The notes beneath the pieces were generated by a model. It saw nothing but the letters and a program-made list of their open reading frames with translations, did no database searches and had not been told where the DNA came from. A stretch of DNA of 64,000 nucleotides from Gonocerus acuteangulatus. Lineage: Eukaryota > Arthropoda > Insecta > Hemiptera > Coreidae. This document shows positions 1-11,120 of this stretch, in pieces. Both the position numbers and the translations under genes were made by a program. The stretch's first letter is position 1. Each line of letters opens with the position of its first letter. The stretch is taken from assembly GCA_946811695.1 (NCBI GenBank), contig OX328126.1:7392197-7456196 (forward strand), read 5' to 3'.

Positions 1-271
1 GACCTGGCAAAAAGCGCCATGTCCCTGGCGAGCTGCCGTGACATCCTATTTCCTCCTCCGCCAGCTGTCGTCCACGCCAGTCAAGGTCTTCAATTCTGCC
101 TACCCTCGTGTGATACGCTCCAAAGAGTTTCTTACAGTTTTTGTTCTTCTCTGGAAGGACCTCTTTGGATTGAATGCAATCCGCATGAACGGCTGCGTTG
201 ATGTTTGCTTTGTCATCTAAAGGGGAGTTGTCCTGTGTTTTGATTTTTGCCTTGAAGATAACTGTTCGCAT
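1..271 (-). CDS. hypothetical N-terminal open frame, runs off left edge
   Basis: The minus strand is open for 90 codons from an ATG at 271-269 to the window edge. The product starts MRTVIFKAKIKTQDN and is rich in Lys, Asp and Glu. The ATG has A at -3 (gaaaATGc). G+C is visibly higher than in the sequence to the right. I recognise no domain, signal peptide or membrane segment. It could be a first exon or simply a chance frame; a 90-codon frame is not rare enough to decide. No splice donor can be judged because the frame is cut by the window. Confidence 0.28.
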   Translation of the reverse strand, partial: MRTVIFKAKIKTQDNSPLDDKANINAAVHADCIQSKEVLPEKNKNCKKLFGAYHTRVGRIEDLDWRGRQLAEEEIGCHGSSPGTWRFLPG

Positions 272-838
272 TTTCTGCTTGGAAGACAAGGGGAGGGAAG
301 AATAGCTTTTTATCCGCCGAAAAAAATTAATAAAAATTGGGGAAACATTTTTTGGAATATTTTGGACAGATTTTCCTTATTCAAAGTAAACGTCCTTATA
401 CATATTTTTTTATAAAGAATAAAATATCCAGTATTTTATCCACATTGTTTTGCCATTTACTATTTATTTGAAACAATTTTCAACTCTCAAGCCCAATCGT
501 TGAAAATATAACTCATTTTCTGTATAAAAACTCATATCGAACACCGATAATTTCAATTAATTAACGATACCATCTTAATTAGCTTGTCCAGAAAAGTTTT
601 AACCTCCTTAAGGTTCAGTTCCCTCTCATCTCATTGCCCTGATGAAGGCTTGAAGTTCCAGCTGAAACATCGTCACAAATATAACACATTATTATCTAAA
701 AAAAAATGTAGTTTTACACATAAACACTCGACCTAACCACAAAAATATCTAGAAATATCCTCAAATAATTTATATATATTTTTTTTTCTCAATATGGGTT
801 TATTTTTAATTGCACTTCGAAAAATTGTATAGTACTTT
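272..838. other. AT-rich spacer without gene
   Basis: No coding signal or complete repeat is visible apart from the hammerhead-like motif near 639. The stretch is dominated by short A and T runs. Confidence 0.5.
639..673 (+). ncRNA. hammerhead-ribozyme-like core (Penelope-type remnant?)
   Basis: CTGATGA (639-645) is followed by a stem-loop in which GGCTTG can pair with CCAGCT (one mismatch, one G-T), then GAAAC (664-668) and a GTC. Hammerhead ribozymes have the core order CUGANGA, stem II, GAAA, stem III, UH. They are known from the terminal repeats of Penelope-like elements. Two further copies in this window (23437, 41427) keep the core but change the stem. Stem III is not resolvable here, so activity is doubtful. 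Confidence 0.35.
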
Positions 839-959
839 TTAGCACTTTCCTCCGAAGGAAAGTAGCTATTGAGGTTGGACTCATGACGGAATTTTTGAAA
901 AATTTCTTCAAATCTTTATCGATCCTACCTAGTAGACACCGAAAATGACCCCCGTTAAA

Positions 960-1069
<110 letters not shown>

Positions 1070-1149
1070 CTGTTAACACGATAGCGGCCAGAGTTTTTGT
1101 TTTTTCGTCACGAAACTTGGTATATAGCATTCAATTAGCAAACGATTGA

Positions 1150-1745
1150 ACAAGTTCGTTAACCACCAAAATCGGTCCACCGGAAGGGGGGGTTTACCCC
1201 GAACCCAAAACACTAATTTGACCATTTCAGCCGTAATATTTGTTATATTTCAACGAAACTTGGTATTCGTAGTGGTAATATAGAGAGAAAAGTGAGATAT
1301 AAAAATGAACTAAATCGGTTCATAAGGAGGGGGGGTTTACTCCGGACCGACAATACCAATTCGCCACTAACAGCCGTGATTTTAGGTATATTTCGACGAA
1401 ACTCGGTATTCATGGTGGTAATCTACAGGTAAATATGTGTCGTAAAAATAAACTAAATCGGTTCATTAAGAGGGGGGGGGGTTTACTCCAGACCCACAAT
1501 ACCAATTCGCCACTACCAACCGTGATTTTTGGTATATTTCGACGAAACTCGGTATTCGTAGTGGTAATCTACAGGTAAATATGTGATGTAAAAATAAACT
1601 AAATCGGTTCATTAGGAGGGGGGGGGGGTTTACTCCGGACCCAAATTACTAATATACTCATACTGGTCGTAATTTCTGCTGGGTGAACGTGGGTAACTCA
1701 TGAGAAAGAAGTGTTATAAAAATGAGCTGAATCGGTCAATCGGAA
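1150..1745 (+). repeat. imperfect ~145-bp tandem repeats, about 3.5 units
   Basis: The phrase tttcgacgaaactcggtatt recurs near 1248 (diverged), 1391 and 1537, together with an aaatcggttca box and a G-run followed by tttactcc. Spacing is 143-146 bp. The units decay toward the right end. They lie inside the family A' element. Confidence 0.7.
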
Positions 1746-2099
1746 AGGGGGGTTTACTTTGTAATATATTTCAATAGAAAAGCCAGCCAGACATAGGTCC
1801 ACAAAGGCGCCGCAAGGAGCGCTAGAGGGACTGTATCCGGTTCCTGCGTTAGATCAAAATACGATAATATGAGGTGTTTTGTATTTATTACGTAGTGTAG
1901 TAGGTACCATGTGTAAACATAACTCTGGAAGCAAATTAATAATTTATCAGTTACTCATTACAAAATTAAAAGAGAACTATTCATGTTTTTATTTTATTTA
2001 TGTAGGATATTTTAAGCAAATTGTTCTGGAAAGCAGTCTACACTACCCAAATTCTGAGGAAAGTGCTTAGTTATGCAGCTCCTGCGTGACGGACTTTTA

Positions 2100-2549
2100 T
2101 TTTATATGTAGGTGGGACAGGTTTTTAAAAATAGTACTTCGATTTCGTTTCTTTGTAATATTTTACTTTATAATCGCCCTACATGTTTCGTGCTTGTGTT
2201 TCGTTCGCTCCGTACTCATATTAATACGGCAGGGTTTACATTGGTCGTGAGCGGACAGCACATGCAGAAGTTTAAATGGCCCCTGAAGAGGTGGCATGGA
2301 GGGAAAGAAACACGTAGGGCAATTATAAAATAAATAAGTACAAAAAAAAGAATACAAAATACTTTTTTGAAAGACCTAAGCCACAAATATAAAAAAAAAT
2401 TGAAAATTCTTAATTCCTCCGAAATACTGCGGACTAGATTTTTTTTTTTTAATTTAGTCACTAACTGGTTATTAAAGAAAAATAATTATCAATTTCAGAA
2501 AATCAAACTAACGAATCTGCATTCAGTCTAATTGAAATATATCATCACT
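2100..2549. other. no recognisable feature
   Basis: AT-rich sequence. The short open frames on both strands have no familiar motif and no support. Confidence 0.5.
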
Positions 2550-3421
2550 AGAGCCCGGAAGTTAGGCAAAATTCCTTTTTTATCTGATTGGATATATTGA
2601 AGAATCAGAGAGAAATAAATATGTTTCCGTGCATTTAGGAAGTGTAGAGACAATTTTTATTTTGCCTTTTTTGCCTATTTTGGCTTCCGTTGCCTATTTT
2701 TGCCTTTTTTGCTCGTTATGCAATTTTTTCTGCGATTTAAACATTTTAAAAAGCACATTTCGAATTTCAGCTCGTCGAAAACAAAAAAGGTTTCACAAAT
2801 TAAATTACATTTTGCCGTCACAAATATCAATTCGAAAGCTTATTTTCCCAACCCGTGGATTAACCCTCTGTAAATAACAGAGCCTTCCTTGGTAGAAGGA
2901 ATGCACCAGCATAATGAATAGGAGGAAAGAGAGAGGATGAGAGAAGTACGTCTCCTTCCTCACACCCCTTTTGCTGTGACAATGGTGTAGTTACCTGGTA
3001 TTCCGGATTTAGAAATGATAAGATAATGCAGAGGAAGTTTTTCCATATTGAAAAACATTTTATCTTAGAAGGTCTATGAGAGTTGATTCTTTGAAAAAGC
3101 ATCTTGTTGTTGCTTGTAAGAAGGGAAAATAAGAGTAAGTACACTAATTCTCTGATAAATTGATAATAAAGAAATGAATGAGTATTTAAAATACATATTT
3201 TCATTAATAATGAGTGAGATTCCTCTTTGCCTTCACTCCTAATAAATGCCTATTTTAATTACAATACTGCCTATTTTCTGTATTTCAAGTGCCTTTTTGC
3301 CTGCCTATTTTAACCAAAAATAAATGCCTATTTTAATTACAATACTGCCTATTTTCAGTATTTCAAGTGCCTTTTTGCCTGCCTATTTTAACCAAAAATA
3401 AATGCCTATCTTCCGGGCTCT
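2550..3421 (+). mobile_element. hAT-like MITE, complete copy
   Basis: The ends are inverted: AGAGCCCGGAAGTTAGGCA at 2550 and, reversed, AGAGCCCGGAAGATAGGCA at 3421. The flanks share ATCATCA (about 2541-2547 and 3424-3430), which would fit a 7-8 bp target duplication as made by hAT elements. Inside are many tgcctatttt words, and an ~81-bp block is tandemly duplicated (3244-3407). A second copy lies inverted at 60546-61303. A 114-codon frame on the minus strand is shared with that copy but its differences are mostly amino-acid changing, so I do not call it a gene. Confidence 0.65.
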
Positions 3422-3536
3422 TAATCATCAGATAAAAGAAATACAGATTCATCTTTAAATTACCAAACCACTTTTCACATTCGATACTTAGCATTTGTAT
3501 CGACGATATCATCTGAATTTAAGTACTGTTATTACT
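3422..3536. other. short spacer with a MITE-terminus-like motif
   Basis: Contains gcatttgtatcgacgatat (3491-3509), which resembles the terminus of the MITE family at 5405 and 6040. Nothing else is recognisable. Confidence 0.4.
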
Positions 3537-3793
3537 ATATCGCACTAGTATTTCTAAAGTGACACAACTCAAAAATCGGTTTTATTCACACCGTCATAGT
3601 TATGACTGTTTAAGACATTGCCAATATCTCTTTATCAACCATCAAAAATGCTAGCTTCAGAGCTTCTACACCAGAGGGCACTCGTGTCATCCTTCCTGTC
3701 TTAATCCTAAGGCCCCTACAAAGGCAAGAGTGACACATTTTCAGTTGAGTTTTATTTTGAGTTGTGTCACTTTAGAAATACTAGTGTGATATG
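3537..3793. mobile_element. MITE with ~38-bp terminal inverted repeats, TA-type flanks
   Basis: The sequence CACTAGTATTTCTAAAGTG (3543 onward) and its extension to ..ACACAACTCAAAA are mirrored at 3755-3786 with almost no mismatch. The ends are flanked by TA-rich words (TATATCG, TGATATGTA), which fits a Tc1/mariner-type TA target. The ~180-bp interior has no coding potential. The near-perfect repeats suggest a young copy. Confidence 0.75.
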
Positions 3794-4603
3794 TATAAAT
3801 GTATATGCTGTAATTAATGCGTTCTCTATTCATATTTGTAAACAGCCCTGAAATTCTAGCAGAATCATTTCCAATAAAAACTCAGGTCCTATTTTAAAAT
3901 TAAGTCGATTTTTTAAACTCCAATTTTCTTCCACACTGCTTTATATCCACTGTCAAAGATGTATTTTTTATTAAGGGTTTCTAGTCCGTATTTATAACTG
4001 TCAAGTGTATTGAGATTATTGAAGTTTTCAGTTTATTTTAAAGTCAATCTACAAGGAAAGCAGGAACTTTAAACCCCCCTGGAATAAGTAACTACTTTAG
4101 CTGTTTGTACTTGAACTTGAGAGTTCAGGGACTTCAGAGCGGTTCTTGAAGTACGGGTCAAGTTTAGTACATGATTTTCAAGTTCGCCTTTTCTCTCTAC
4201 TTTCTTTTATTGTTCTGGACAACGTACTCGTTAACATTCCTCTGATGTTGTAATCTTATAATGTTAACTCACATAATAAAAACAATTGTACAACATTCCA
4301 ATTTACAACAGAAGGAAAATTTCAGGAGTTTAAATCTAATATTTCATGATTTTATTAAATCTTGAGATATGATCTAGCAATTATCAACAAAATTATTTCT
4401 AGCCTTGCTTCTGAAGTGAATTAAAAAAGTAATTACTTTCAACATTTTCTTTTACGAAGTTTCGCCCTACATTTTTTTGTAGGACAGTTCTCCCTCTCTA
4501 TTAGCTTACATGCAGATCCCGAGACAACGGAACATTGCAAATCGTGCTTGATCTGCTAAGAATTGGCCACACTAAGCTAAAAGCATTTCTATAGAAAACA
4601 ATT
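3794..4603. other. no recognisable gene
   Basis: Diffuse AT-rich sequence. Parts near 4440-4510 may belong to the family A' element whose 3' end lies at 4863, but I cannot place a 5' end. Confidence 0.4.
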
Positions 4604-4842
4604 ATAGCAGGCTATTCACGGTCCGATTTTCAGTCCGACTTAGTAGGACTGCTAGTTGGATAGTAGACTCCACTTACGCTCCGACTTAGTAGGACTACTA
4701 GTTGGATAGTAGACTCCACTCACGCTCCGACTTGCTATCCATCTAGCGATACAACCTTAGTACTAGTCTGTTATCACGACTGTGTAAGTTGCTCGCGAGC
4801 AGAAAAATATAACGAGTCCAGACTCTGCACTCGATATATTTC
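4604..4842 (-). mobile_element. MITE family B, truncated copy, nested
   Basis: Starts GCAGGCTATTCACGGTCCGA and continues with the CGACTTAGTAGGACT block. It matches the reversed right half of the copies at 10397 and 31278. A block of about 62 bp containing ctagttggatagtagactcc is duplicated (around 4652 and 4714). The far end is missing. It sits just left of a family A' 3' hairpin. Confidence 0.65.
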
Positions 4843-4888
4843 TGAGGAATATGCTTAATAATGCAGCTCCTGCGTGACGGACTATTGA
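4843..4888 (+). mobile_element. family A' Helentron-like 3' end
   Basis: The hairpin GCAG-CTC-CTGC (4863-4873) followed by GTGACGGACT is identical to the right end at 2075-2094. The body upstream is disrupted by the family B MITE. Confidence 0.6.
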
Positions 4889-5404
4889 TGTATGCAATAT
4901 ACACTTGTAGTTTCTGAAAATGTCCATTTCTTTGTTCATTGTTTGTTATATTATGTATTGTATAAGAATTTTACATAATATTATTGCCAGAACAATTGTT
5001 TTTGTTTTTTTTTGAGCAATTATTAAATAACATGAAGTAATATTAATATATTTTTTACAGAATACAATATTACGCAGTTGAAACGGAAATTGTTTGCGTT
5101 GAGAATTATTTTTTGTCTTTTATTTAAGGAAGCTATAAATTATTCCTACGCGACAAGAATCGCTCATTGTTCTGCCTAATATTTCTCTCTGTAAATCTTC
5201 GCTGTATTTGCCGGACCGGAACGGCCGTTTCCTCTTCTATTTATTAACTTCCTTAAGGGGGTTATGAAATGGTTCGATTGCCACGCTTCGGTTTGCGGTT
5301 TTCTCTTAGAAACCTTTCTAGGGGTAACTTTTACTAGAGTGTTATTTGTAAGTAAGCGTAAAAGTTTATGTAGAGTGAAGGAGGGAGGCAAGGAGAGAGA
5401 GGGA
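4889..5404. other. no recognisable gene
   Basis: AT-rich to 5200, then a purine-rich patch at 5380-5412 (ggagggaggc and similar). Open frames on both strands here are low-complexity and unsupported. Confidence 0.4.
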
Positions 5405-5496
5405 GGGAGGAGACATCGTCGATACAAATGCAAACTAACGAATATGAAAATCAACACTTTTCAGAGTGGAAAAGTATTTATTCATATCTATCTATA

Positions 5497-5541
5497 GGTT
5501 ATATCTATTAGGCTATCTATAGGTTGCCACCCTTTTATAAT
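5497..5541 (-). repeat. SINE3-type tail downstream of the 5S-like head
   Basis: Reading the minus strand, the 5S-like head is followed by ATTATAAAAGGGTGGCAACC and then TATAGATA. The tRNA-headed SINE at 25195 has AAAAGGGTGGTAACC and TATAGATA at the equivalent place, and the one at 47850 shares the module. The ~23-bp match is too long to be chance. Confidence 0.6.
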
Positions 5542-5650
5542 GCCAACAGCACGTGGTCGGTCACCCATTCAGGTACTGGCCACGCCCGACGTTGCTTAAC
5601 TTCGGTGATCTACGGGAACCGGTGTATTCAACGTGGCTATGGCCGTTGGC
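5542..5650 (-). rRNA. 5S rRNA-like sequence, deleted; head of a SINE-like retroposon
   Basis: On the minus strand this begins GCCAACGGCCATA and ends GTGCTGTTGGC, the conserved ends of animal 5S rRNA. In between are GTTGAATACACCGGTT, GATCACCGAAGTTAAGCAAC and GGGTGACCG, the internal promoter elements (box A and box C). It is 109 nt, against about 120 nt for a functional gene; the missing part is the ~9-10 nt after GGGTGACCG. It is therefore a pseudogene or a 5S-derived SINE head. The SINE-type tail directly downstream favours a SINE. Confidence 0.85.
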
Positions 5651-6040
5651 AATATAAAATAATATTATATTTTTCACGTAACAACGACATCAGCACTGTT
5701 ATAGTTGAAATTAAACAATCAAATCCTGATTTGAATACAAAAAATCAGAATCTATTTTCAAATCATTCAAAAATCATATTATATCGTCGATACAAAAGCA
5801 AACTTACGAATATGAAAATCACCGCTTTTCAGAGTGGAAAAGTATTTATTCATAACTTTTTTTTGAACAGTCAAATATTCGGCAGATTTGACCTTTTGAT
5901 AGTTGAATACTTTCCCTTTAATAGAGTGAAGTCAGATTAAAGAATTTACCAGACATAAGTCCAGCAGAAATTATTAAAGATGGACAATGAAAGATGCATT
6001 TTTTCATATTCGTTAGTTTGCACTTGTATCGACGATATTA

Positions 6041-6712
6041 AGTGAGTGGGAGGAAGTGTTTTTTTTTTGTGTTTGTTTGCCTTAGTTTTTAATTTGCTGT
6101 CCTTTTGATTGCATATAACAGTAAAATGAATATTTTTGTAAAACAAGGTAAAAAAATGAGAAAGGTATTTGTAATACTGCTTTCCTAGAGCGAGGGGAGT
6201 ATTTCCGCTTAGAATAGTGTCAGTCTCCTGTTGTGGTGCCTAAAATCTTCTCTTCGAGATTTTTCCATTCCTGTTGATCAGTGTTGGGCAAAAATCATTC
6301 AGAATAATGAATAATTTTTCATTCATTAATTCGGTCAATTCAATGAATAACGTAACTTTTTATTTTTATTCATCATTGAATAACAATGATTTATTGAATG
6401 AAAATTTACATTGAATAAAAATGATTTATTGACTGAAGTTGATTTATTTTACTGAAATTTTTCGTTAAATACAAGTGATCTGTTTTAACAATCTTTTCTA
6501 ATGAAAATGACTAAGTTCATTAAAATTTGTCCGACTTTTAATGAAAATTATTTATTTAAACGATACTGCACTTACAGAATCTGAGTTTGTTGTTCCATGA
6601 ACCACATTATTTTAAATCCTAAAATTATTAAACCTACACGTAAAATAATAAATAAATAACCACAATAATTTTGATTCGTCAACACAAACATTAAAAACAA
6701 TACAATACAAAC
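6041..6712. other. no recognisable gene
   Basis: AT-rich, with a run of attcattgaat-type words at 6290-6420 that are partly self-complementary. No coding signal. Confidence 0.4.
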
Positions 6713-6713
6713 A

Positions 6714-7600
6714 AAAAAGTCCGACTCGCAGGAACTGCATCATCTTAGCGCGGTTCCGTTCTTATCCCTAGTCTAATTTCGAAAGATTAAAATAGAATCA
6801 GTTATTATCTTGGTTCCACCAGTCTTGAAAGGTCTTGATTTACGATCTTACCTGGATGGGTCGGCTAACCCATAAGTCAGCCAGAAAGGCCTCCGCTCTG
6901 AGGCATTTGGAAAGCCTTGGGATCTCTCTCTTTGAACGCTTCATTTTTAACAATAAATTGATCTTCTTATTTTACTTAATCTGTTTTATTGTCAAATACA
7001 TTATCCGACTATAAGCAATTTAAAAATAACAAGGAATAAAATACACAAAAAGAACCGTTCGAATAAACGAAATCAATTACTTTTAAGTTTTAAGCACTTA
7101 TTTCTCCGATTGACATCGCCTAATTAAAACTATTTTCAGAACCTTTTTTTTTAGAGCATTTAGTAACCTTTCTAATGGTAATCTTCCGTTTACCAAGATT
7201 CTCAACCTTTTTCGAGATATTAAGGAAAGTATACAAAGTTACCAAAACTTTTTATGTCTGTTAATAAAATATTTTATTCTAACCCTTCCTTAACTCCAAA
7301 CGTAACAAAAATTTCAACATATTAGTTCTAATGAAAGTAGAACATGCAGACAATTTTTCAACTGAATCCCATGATTCTAAGTACCAAAACCAATAGTATT
7401 CAAAAACTATTTTTCCAATTTTCTCGACGGTTAAAGCTATCGCCTTGAAAATGGTTTCATTCGTTTTCATTCTTGTTTCGAGTACTTACAAGCTTATGAA
7501 CTCAAAAACGTAAGCGTTACGATTTTTTTTGCGCGAATTTCGCCACAAACGCCATATCCAGTGCACGGATTCTGCTGGTTAACGAACTTGACCTTTCAAA
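6714..7600 (-). mobile_element. Helentron-like element family A, reversed arm
   Basis: The 3' end is at the left: AAAAAAGTCCGACTCGCAGG, then the hairpin CGCAG-GAA-CTGCATC and TTAGCGCGGTTCC. The body continues through the family's conserved phrases to ctggttaacgaacttgacc and stops at the TA tract (7609). The 5' half is absent; instead a plus-strand copy of the same family begins on the other side of the tract. Confidence 0.65.
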
Positions 7601-7606
7601 TTAGAA

Positions 7607-7638
<32 letters not shown>

Positions 7639-8920
7639 CTGTTCGCTCTGTAGCTCCCAAACGAATGGTCCGATTTTGATGAAATTTGGTACAAAAATCT
7701 TTCAGTTGAAACATTTTTTGCATGTTCTACTTTCATCAAAACTAATATGTTGAAATTTTGGTTACGTTTGAAGTTAAGGAAGGGTTAGAATAAAATATTT
7801 TATTAACAGACATAAAAAGTTTTAGTAACTTTGTTTACTTTCCTTATTATCTCGAAAAAGGTTGAGAATCTTGGTAAACGGAAGAATACCATTAGAAAGC
7901 TTATTAAATGCTCTAAAAAAAAGGTTCTAATGAAAGTTTTGATTAGGCAATGTCAATCGGAGAAATATCGGAGCTTAAAACTTTAAAGTAATTGATTTCG
8001 CTTATTCGAACTGTTCTTTTTGTCTGTTTTTTATTCCTTGTTATTTTTTAATTGCTTATAATTGGATAATGTATTTGAAAATAAAACAGGTTGAGAAAAA
8101 TAAGAAAAACAATTTAATGTTAGAGATATGGATTTCCAAGATATAGCTTTTCAACTGCCTAGCGTCCTTCCTAGGGAGGGTTCTCTGTCTATGGTTTTGG
8201 TACTTAGAATTATGGGATACAGTTGAAACATTTTCTGCATGTTCGAATTTCATCAACACTAATATGTTGAAATTTTTGTTATGTTTAGAGTAAAGGAAGG
8301 GTTAGAATAAAATATTTTATTAACAGACAAAAAAAGTTTTGGTAACTTTGTATAATTTCGTTAGTATCTCGAAAACCGTTGACAATCTTGTGAAGCGGAT
8401 GATTACCATTCGGAAGCTTACTAAATGCTCTACAAAAAAGGTTCTGAAGAAAGTTTTAATTAGGCGATGTCAATCGGAGAAATAAGTGCTTAAAGCTTTA
8501 AATTAATTGATTTCGTTTATTCCAATGGTTCTCTTCGTCTGTTTTTTTCCTTGTTATTTTTTAATTGCTTATAGTTGGATAATGTATTTGACAATAAAAC
8601 TGGTTAAGTAAAATAACAAAAACAATTAATTGTTAGAAATATAGATTTCCAAGATTCCAAGACCTTGTCACTAGCGGGTCCGTTTCTAGTGTAGCCGACC
8701 CTTCCAGGTAAGATTGTAAATCATGACCTTTCAAGACTTTACTACACACAGGAACGGCGTTAGTGACCTTAAGGGCTGACACGCCATTATAATAATTAAT
8801 TAAAAAAAAGACAGGTGGAACCAAAATAATAACTGCTTCTATTTTAATCTTTCCAAATTAGACTAGGGATATGAACGGAACCGCGCTAAGGTGATGCAGT
8901 TCCTGCGAGACGGACTTTTT
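7601..8920 (+). mobile_element. Helentron-like element family A, forward arm
   Basis: Begins at the (TA)n tract and tttgtctgttcgctc (7634) and ends GGAACCGCGCTAAGGTGATG, then CAG-TTC-CTGCGAGACGGAC. A stretch of about 220 bp with the phrase gaagggttagaataaaat is present twice (about 7775-8000 and 8290-8500), an internal duplication. It is the mirror of 6714-7600. There is no protein coding. Confidence 0.65.
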
Positions 8921-9404
8921 TTAATTTACCTAAAGATCATTCTTCTCTGCCAGCAACCTAAAAGTACTTTTAAATAGCTTCATTCATTGATATGGTTTCC
9001 TTCCCGAGAAATGTACTTAGGTTATATTGTCTAAAATCTACAATTGATGAGACCTAAATCCCGTTTAGTAAATATGATTGATCCAACAATAGGTACACTC
9101 ACTGATAAGATAATTGTTATCAATCTCGAAATTGCGGACGATAACGGAGATATCAACCTGTCGATTCAAGGACTTCTTCATAACAAATGGGCCTTTTCAA
9201 CTTCTTCCCACTTATTGTCTCCATCTTCTCTGGCATTCCTCTGCTTCACAGAAAACTATCCCATTCCATTTCAATGGAAACTCGTTCGTTAATAATATTG
9301 GTTTAATTTTTCGTTAATTAATGGGATCTATGTTAACATTATAATCTTCATCCCTCAAGAAGGTACAATGCACAATGTGAAGGGGCCCGATATCGTTTGT
9401 TGTT
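8921..9404. other. no recognisable gene
   Basis: Mixed AT-rich sequence. The phrase ttctctgccagcaacc (8944) recurs near 36715, so part is probably repeat-derived. Two overlapping ~70-80 codon frames here have no familiar motif. Confidence 0.35.
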
Positions 9405-9405
9405 T

Positions 9406-9807
9406 AGCATAAATGGACACCTGTAAACGGAAAGGAACCAAGCGCCATTTTTAACGAAATTGAGTTTTTGGTGCTATCTTGTAGAGAATTAGAAAATTTA
9501 TATAGTAATAAAAAACTGGTTAAAATATAATGTTGTCATTAAAGCAAGAAAAAATACCAAAACAAAGTGAAATGGTGCATCCAGTATGCTGTAATAAACA
9601 GAAAGGAATCAAGCACCATTTTATCAATAACTATAAAAATAAAACCCCATTACCATAACAACAGTTAATTTTAATGAGAGAAAATGAATGAAAAATTTCA
9701 GGTAATAAAGGAATTTTAGACCCACAAAAAACTTTAAACCCAATTCTCAAAAAGAATGAACAGGTGGCACTTAGTTCCTTTCCGTTTAAAGGCGTCCAAA
9801 CATGCTT
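9406..9807. mobile_element. MITE family C with ~35-bp inverted ends
   Basis: Left end TGGACACCTGTAAACGGAAA then GGAACCAAG; reversed right end TGGACGCCTTTAAACGGAAA then GGAACTAAG. A third internal copy of the end motif (acagaaaggaatcaagcacc) lies near 9598. No coding potential. Flanking GCAT words extend the symmetry, so no target duplication can be separated. Confidence 0.7.
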
Positions 9808-9845
9808 TAGCGATGACTAAACTGAAAAAAAAGTTACAAAAAAGC

Positions 9846-10235
9846 GTTCGCGCAGGTGGGGTGGCCGTGTAGGAAAAAGAAGACTGTATGTTATACAGTA
9901 CATTACATAGGTTCGCGCTGGTGGGGTGGCCGTGTACGAAAAAGAAGACTGTATGTTATACAGTACATTACATAGGTTCGCGCTGGTGGGGTGGCCGTGT
10001 ACGAAAAAGAAGACTGTATGTTATACAGTACATTACATAGGTTCGCGCTGGTGGGGTGGCCGTGTACGAAGAAGAAGACTGTATGTTATACAGTACATTA
10101 CATAGGTTCGCGCTGGTGGGGTGGCCGTGTACGAAAAAGAAGACTGTATGTTATACAGTACATTACATAGGTTCGCGCTGGTGGGGTGGCCGTGTACGAA
10201 AAAGAAGACTGTATGTTATACAGTACATTACATAG
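9846..10235. repeat. 65-bp tandem array, 6 units
   Basis: Unit starts ttcgcgctggtggggtggcc and contains gactgtatgttatacagtac. Starts are at 9846, 9911, 9976, 10041, 10106 and 10171. Units 2-6 are nearly identical; unit 1 differs at two or three bases, so the array grew from the right. The unit holds the palindromic word gtatgttatac. Confidence 0.95.
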
Positions 10236-10396
10236 GTTCGTTGGGTGGACCTAAAGCATATTTACGTTCCTCAATTTAAGCAGAAGGCTCTAAACGAAAT
10301 TAATTTTTTTTTTCTAAAAGCTCAATATTGGATCATTAAATAAGAGTTCACAAATGTTTACTGTACTTTTTATTGGCTAATGTTTCAGGGACTAAA
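10236..10396. other. short spacer
   Basis: Nothing recognisable between the 65-bp array and MITE B. Confidence 0.4.
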
Positions 10397-10747
10397 GCAG
10401 GCCATTCACGTTCCGATTTGCGGTACGACTTGTGGTCCAACTTCCGAAGTTGGACCACAAATCGAATTGTGAATGGGCTTGTTGGAAGTCTAATTGGACG
10501 AGTCAGAACATCTAGAGGGACGACTCGAAGGTCCGACATCCGACTGGCGACGGAGTTGGAGCGTGAGTCGGATCAAAGTCGTCCAACTTAGCTCAGTCAT
10601 TGCTTGACCTTCGGGCAACTTCGGTCTACACTCGATACATTTTTTGGCTCGTGAGCAACGTACACAGTCCTGAAAACAGACTAGGACTAAAGTTGGATCG
10701 CTAGTAGTCCTACTAAGTCGTACTGCAAATGGGAACGTGAATTCTGC
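10397..10747 (+). mobile_element. MITE family B, copy 1
   Basis: Left end GCAGGCCATTCACGTTCCGA; reversed right end GCAGAATTCACGTTCCCA, then TTTGCAGTACGACTTAG. The interior is GC-richer than the flanks and full of cgactt/aagtcg words. The segment ccaacttccgaagttgg (10438-10454) is a perfect palindrome. A longer copy lies at 31278-31675 and a truncated inverted one at 4604. No coding potential is evident and no clear target duplication is visible. Confidence 0.75.
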
Positions 10748-11079
10748 GTTAGGCCTATTTTCAAGCCCATAAAATGCTCCTTGCTCTGCCCAGCCTTGGT
10801 CCTAGCCTCTCCTACACTCAATTTTTGAATTTCGAATAAAGTAAAAGAAAAATTATCTGTCATTATGGAGCGCTTCCATAACGGAAACTTTGAGCACACC
10901 CTGCGCTACCTTCGGTTATGTCGTGGTCCTTGTACGGGAATGTTCGCCTACGTTCCGATAGGCTGTACTAGGTTTTAGGCTCCTGAAGAGACTTCTGAGG
11001 ATACGAAACATACAGAGCCATTTTAATAAATTGACAATTGTTTTAAATTTGGCTTTTATTTCTTTACCTTCTGCCTATA

Positions 11080-11120
<41 letters not shown>

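Larger units (their letters stand above)
5405..6040. mobile_element. composite MITE region with duplicated and inverted termini
   Basis: A ~75-bp block starting cgtcgatacaaatgcaaac occurs at 5406-5489 and again at 5784-5858. Its inverse lies near 6003-6040 (tttgcacttgtatcgacg). Between the first two copies lie a 5S rRNA-like insertion and a second MITE end (catcagcactgttatagttg, 5688 onward) that matches the element at 21780-21960. The picture is a MITE that received further insertions and an internal duplication. Confidence 0.5.

Noticed and set aside
2860..3204. 114-codon frame as a conserved small gene (with its partner at 60654-61049)
   Set aside because: The copies differ at about eight or more residues with few silent changes, and the frames end differently; this looks like neutral drift inside a MITE.
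5542..5650. Functional 5S rRNA gene
   Set aside because: About 10 nt are missing next to box C, it is single, and it is followed by a SINE tail rather than a clean T terminator.
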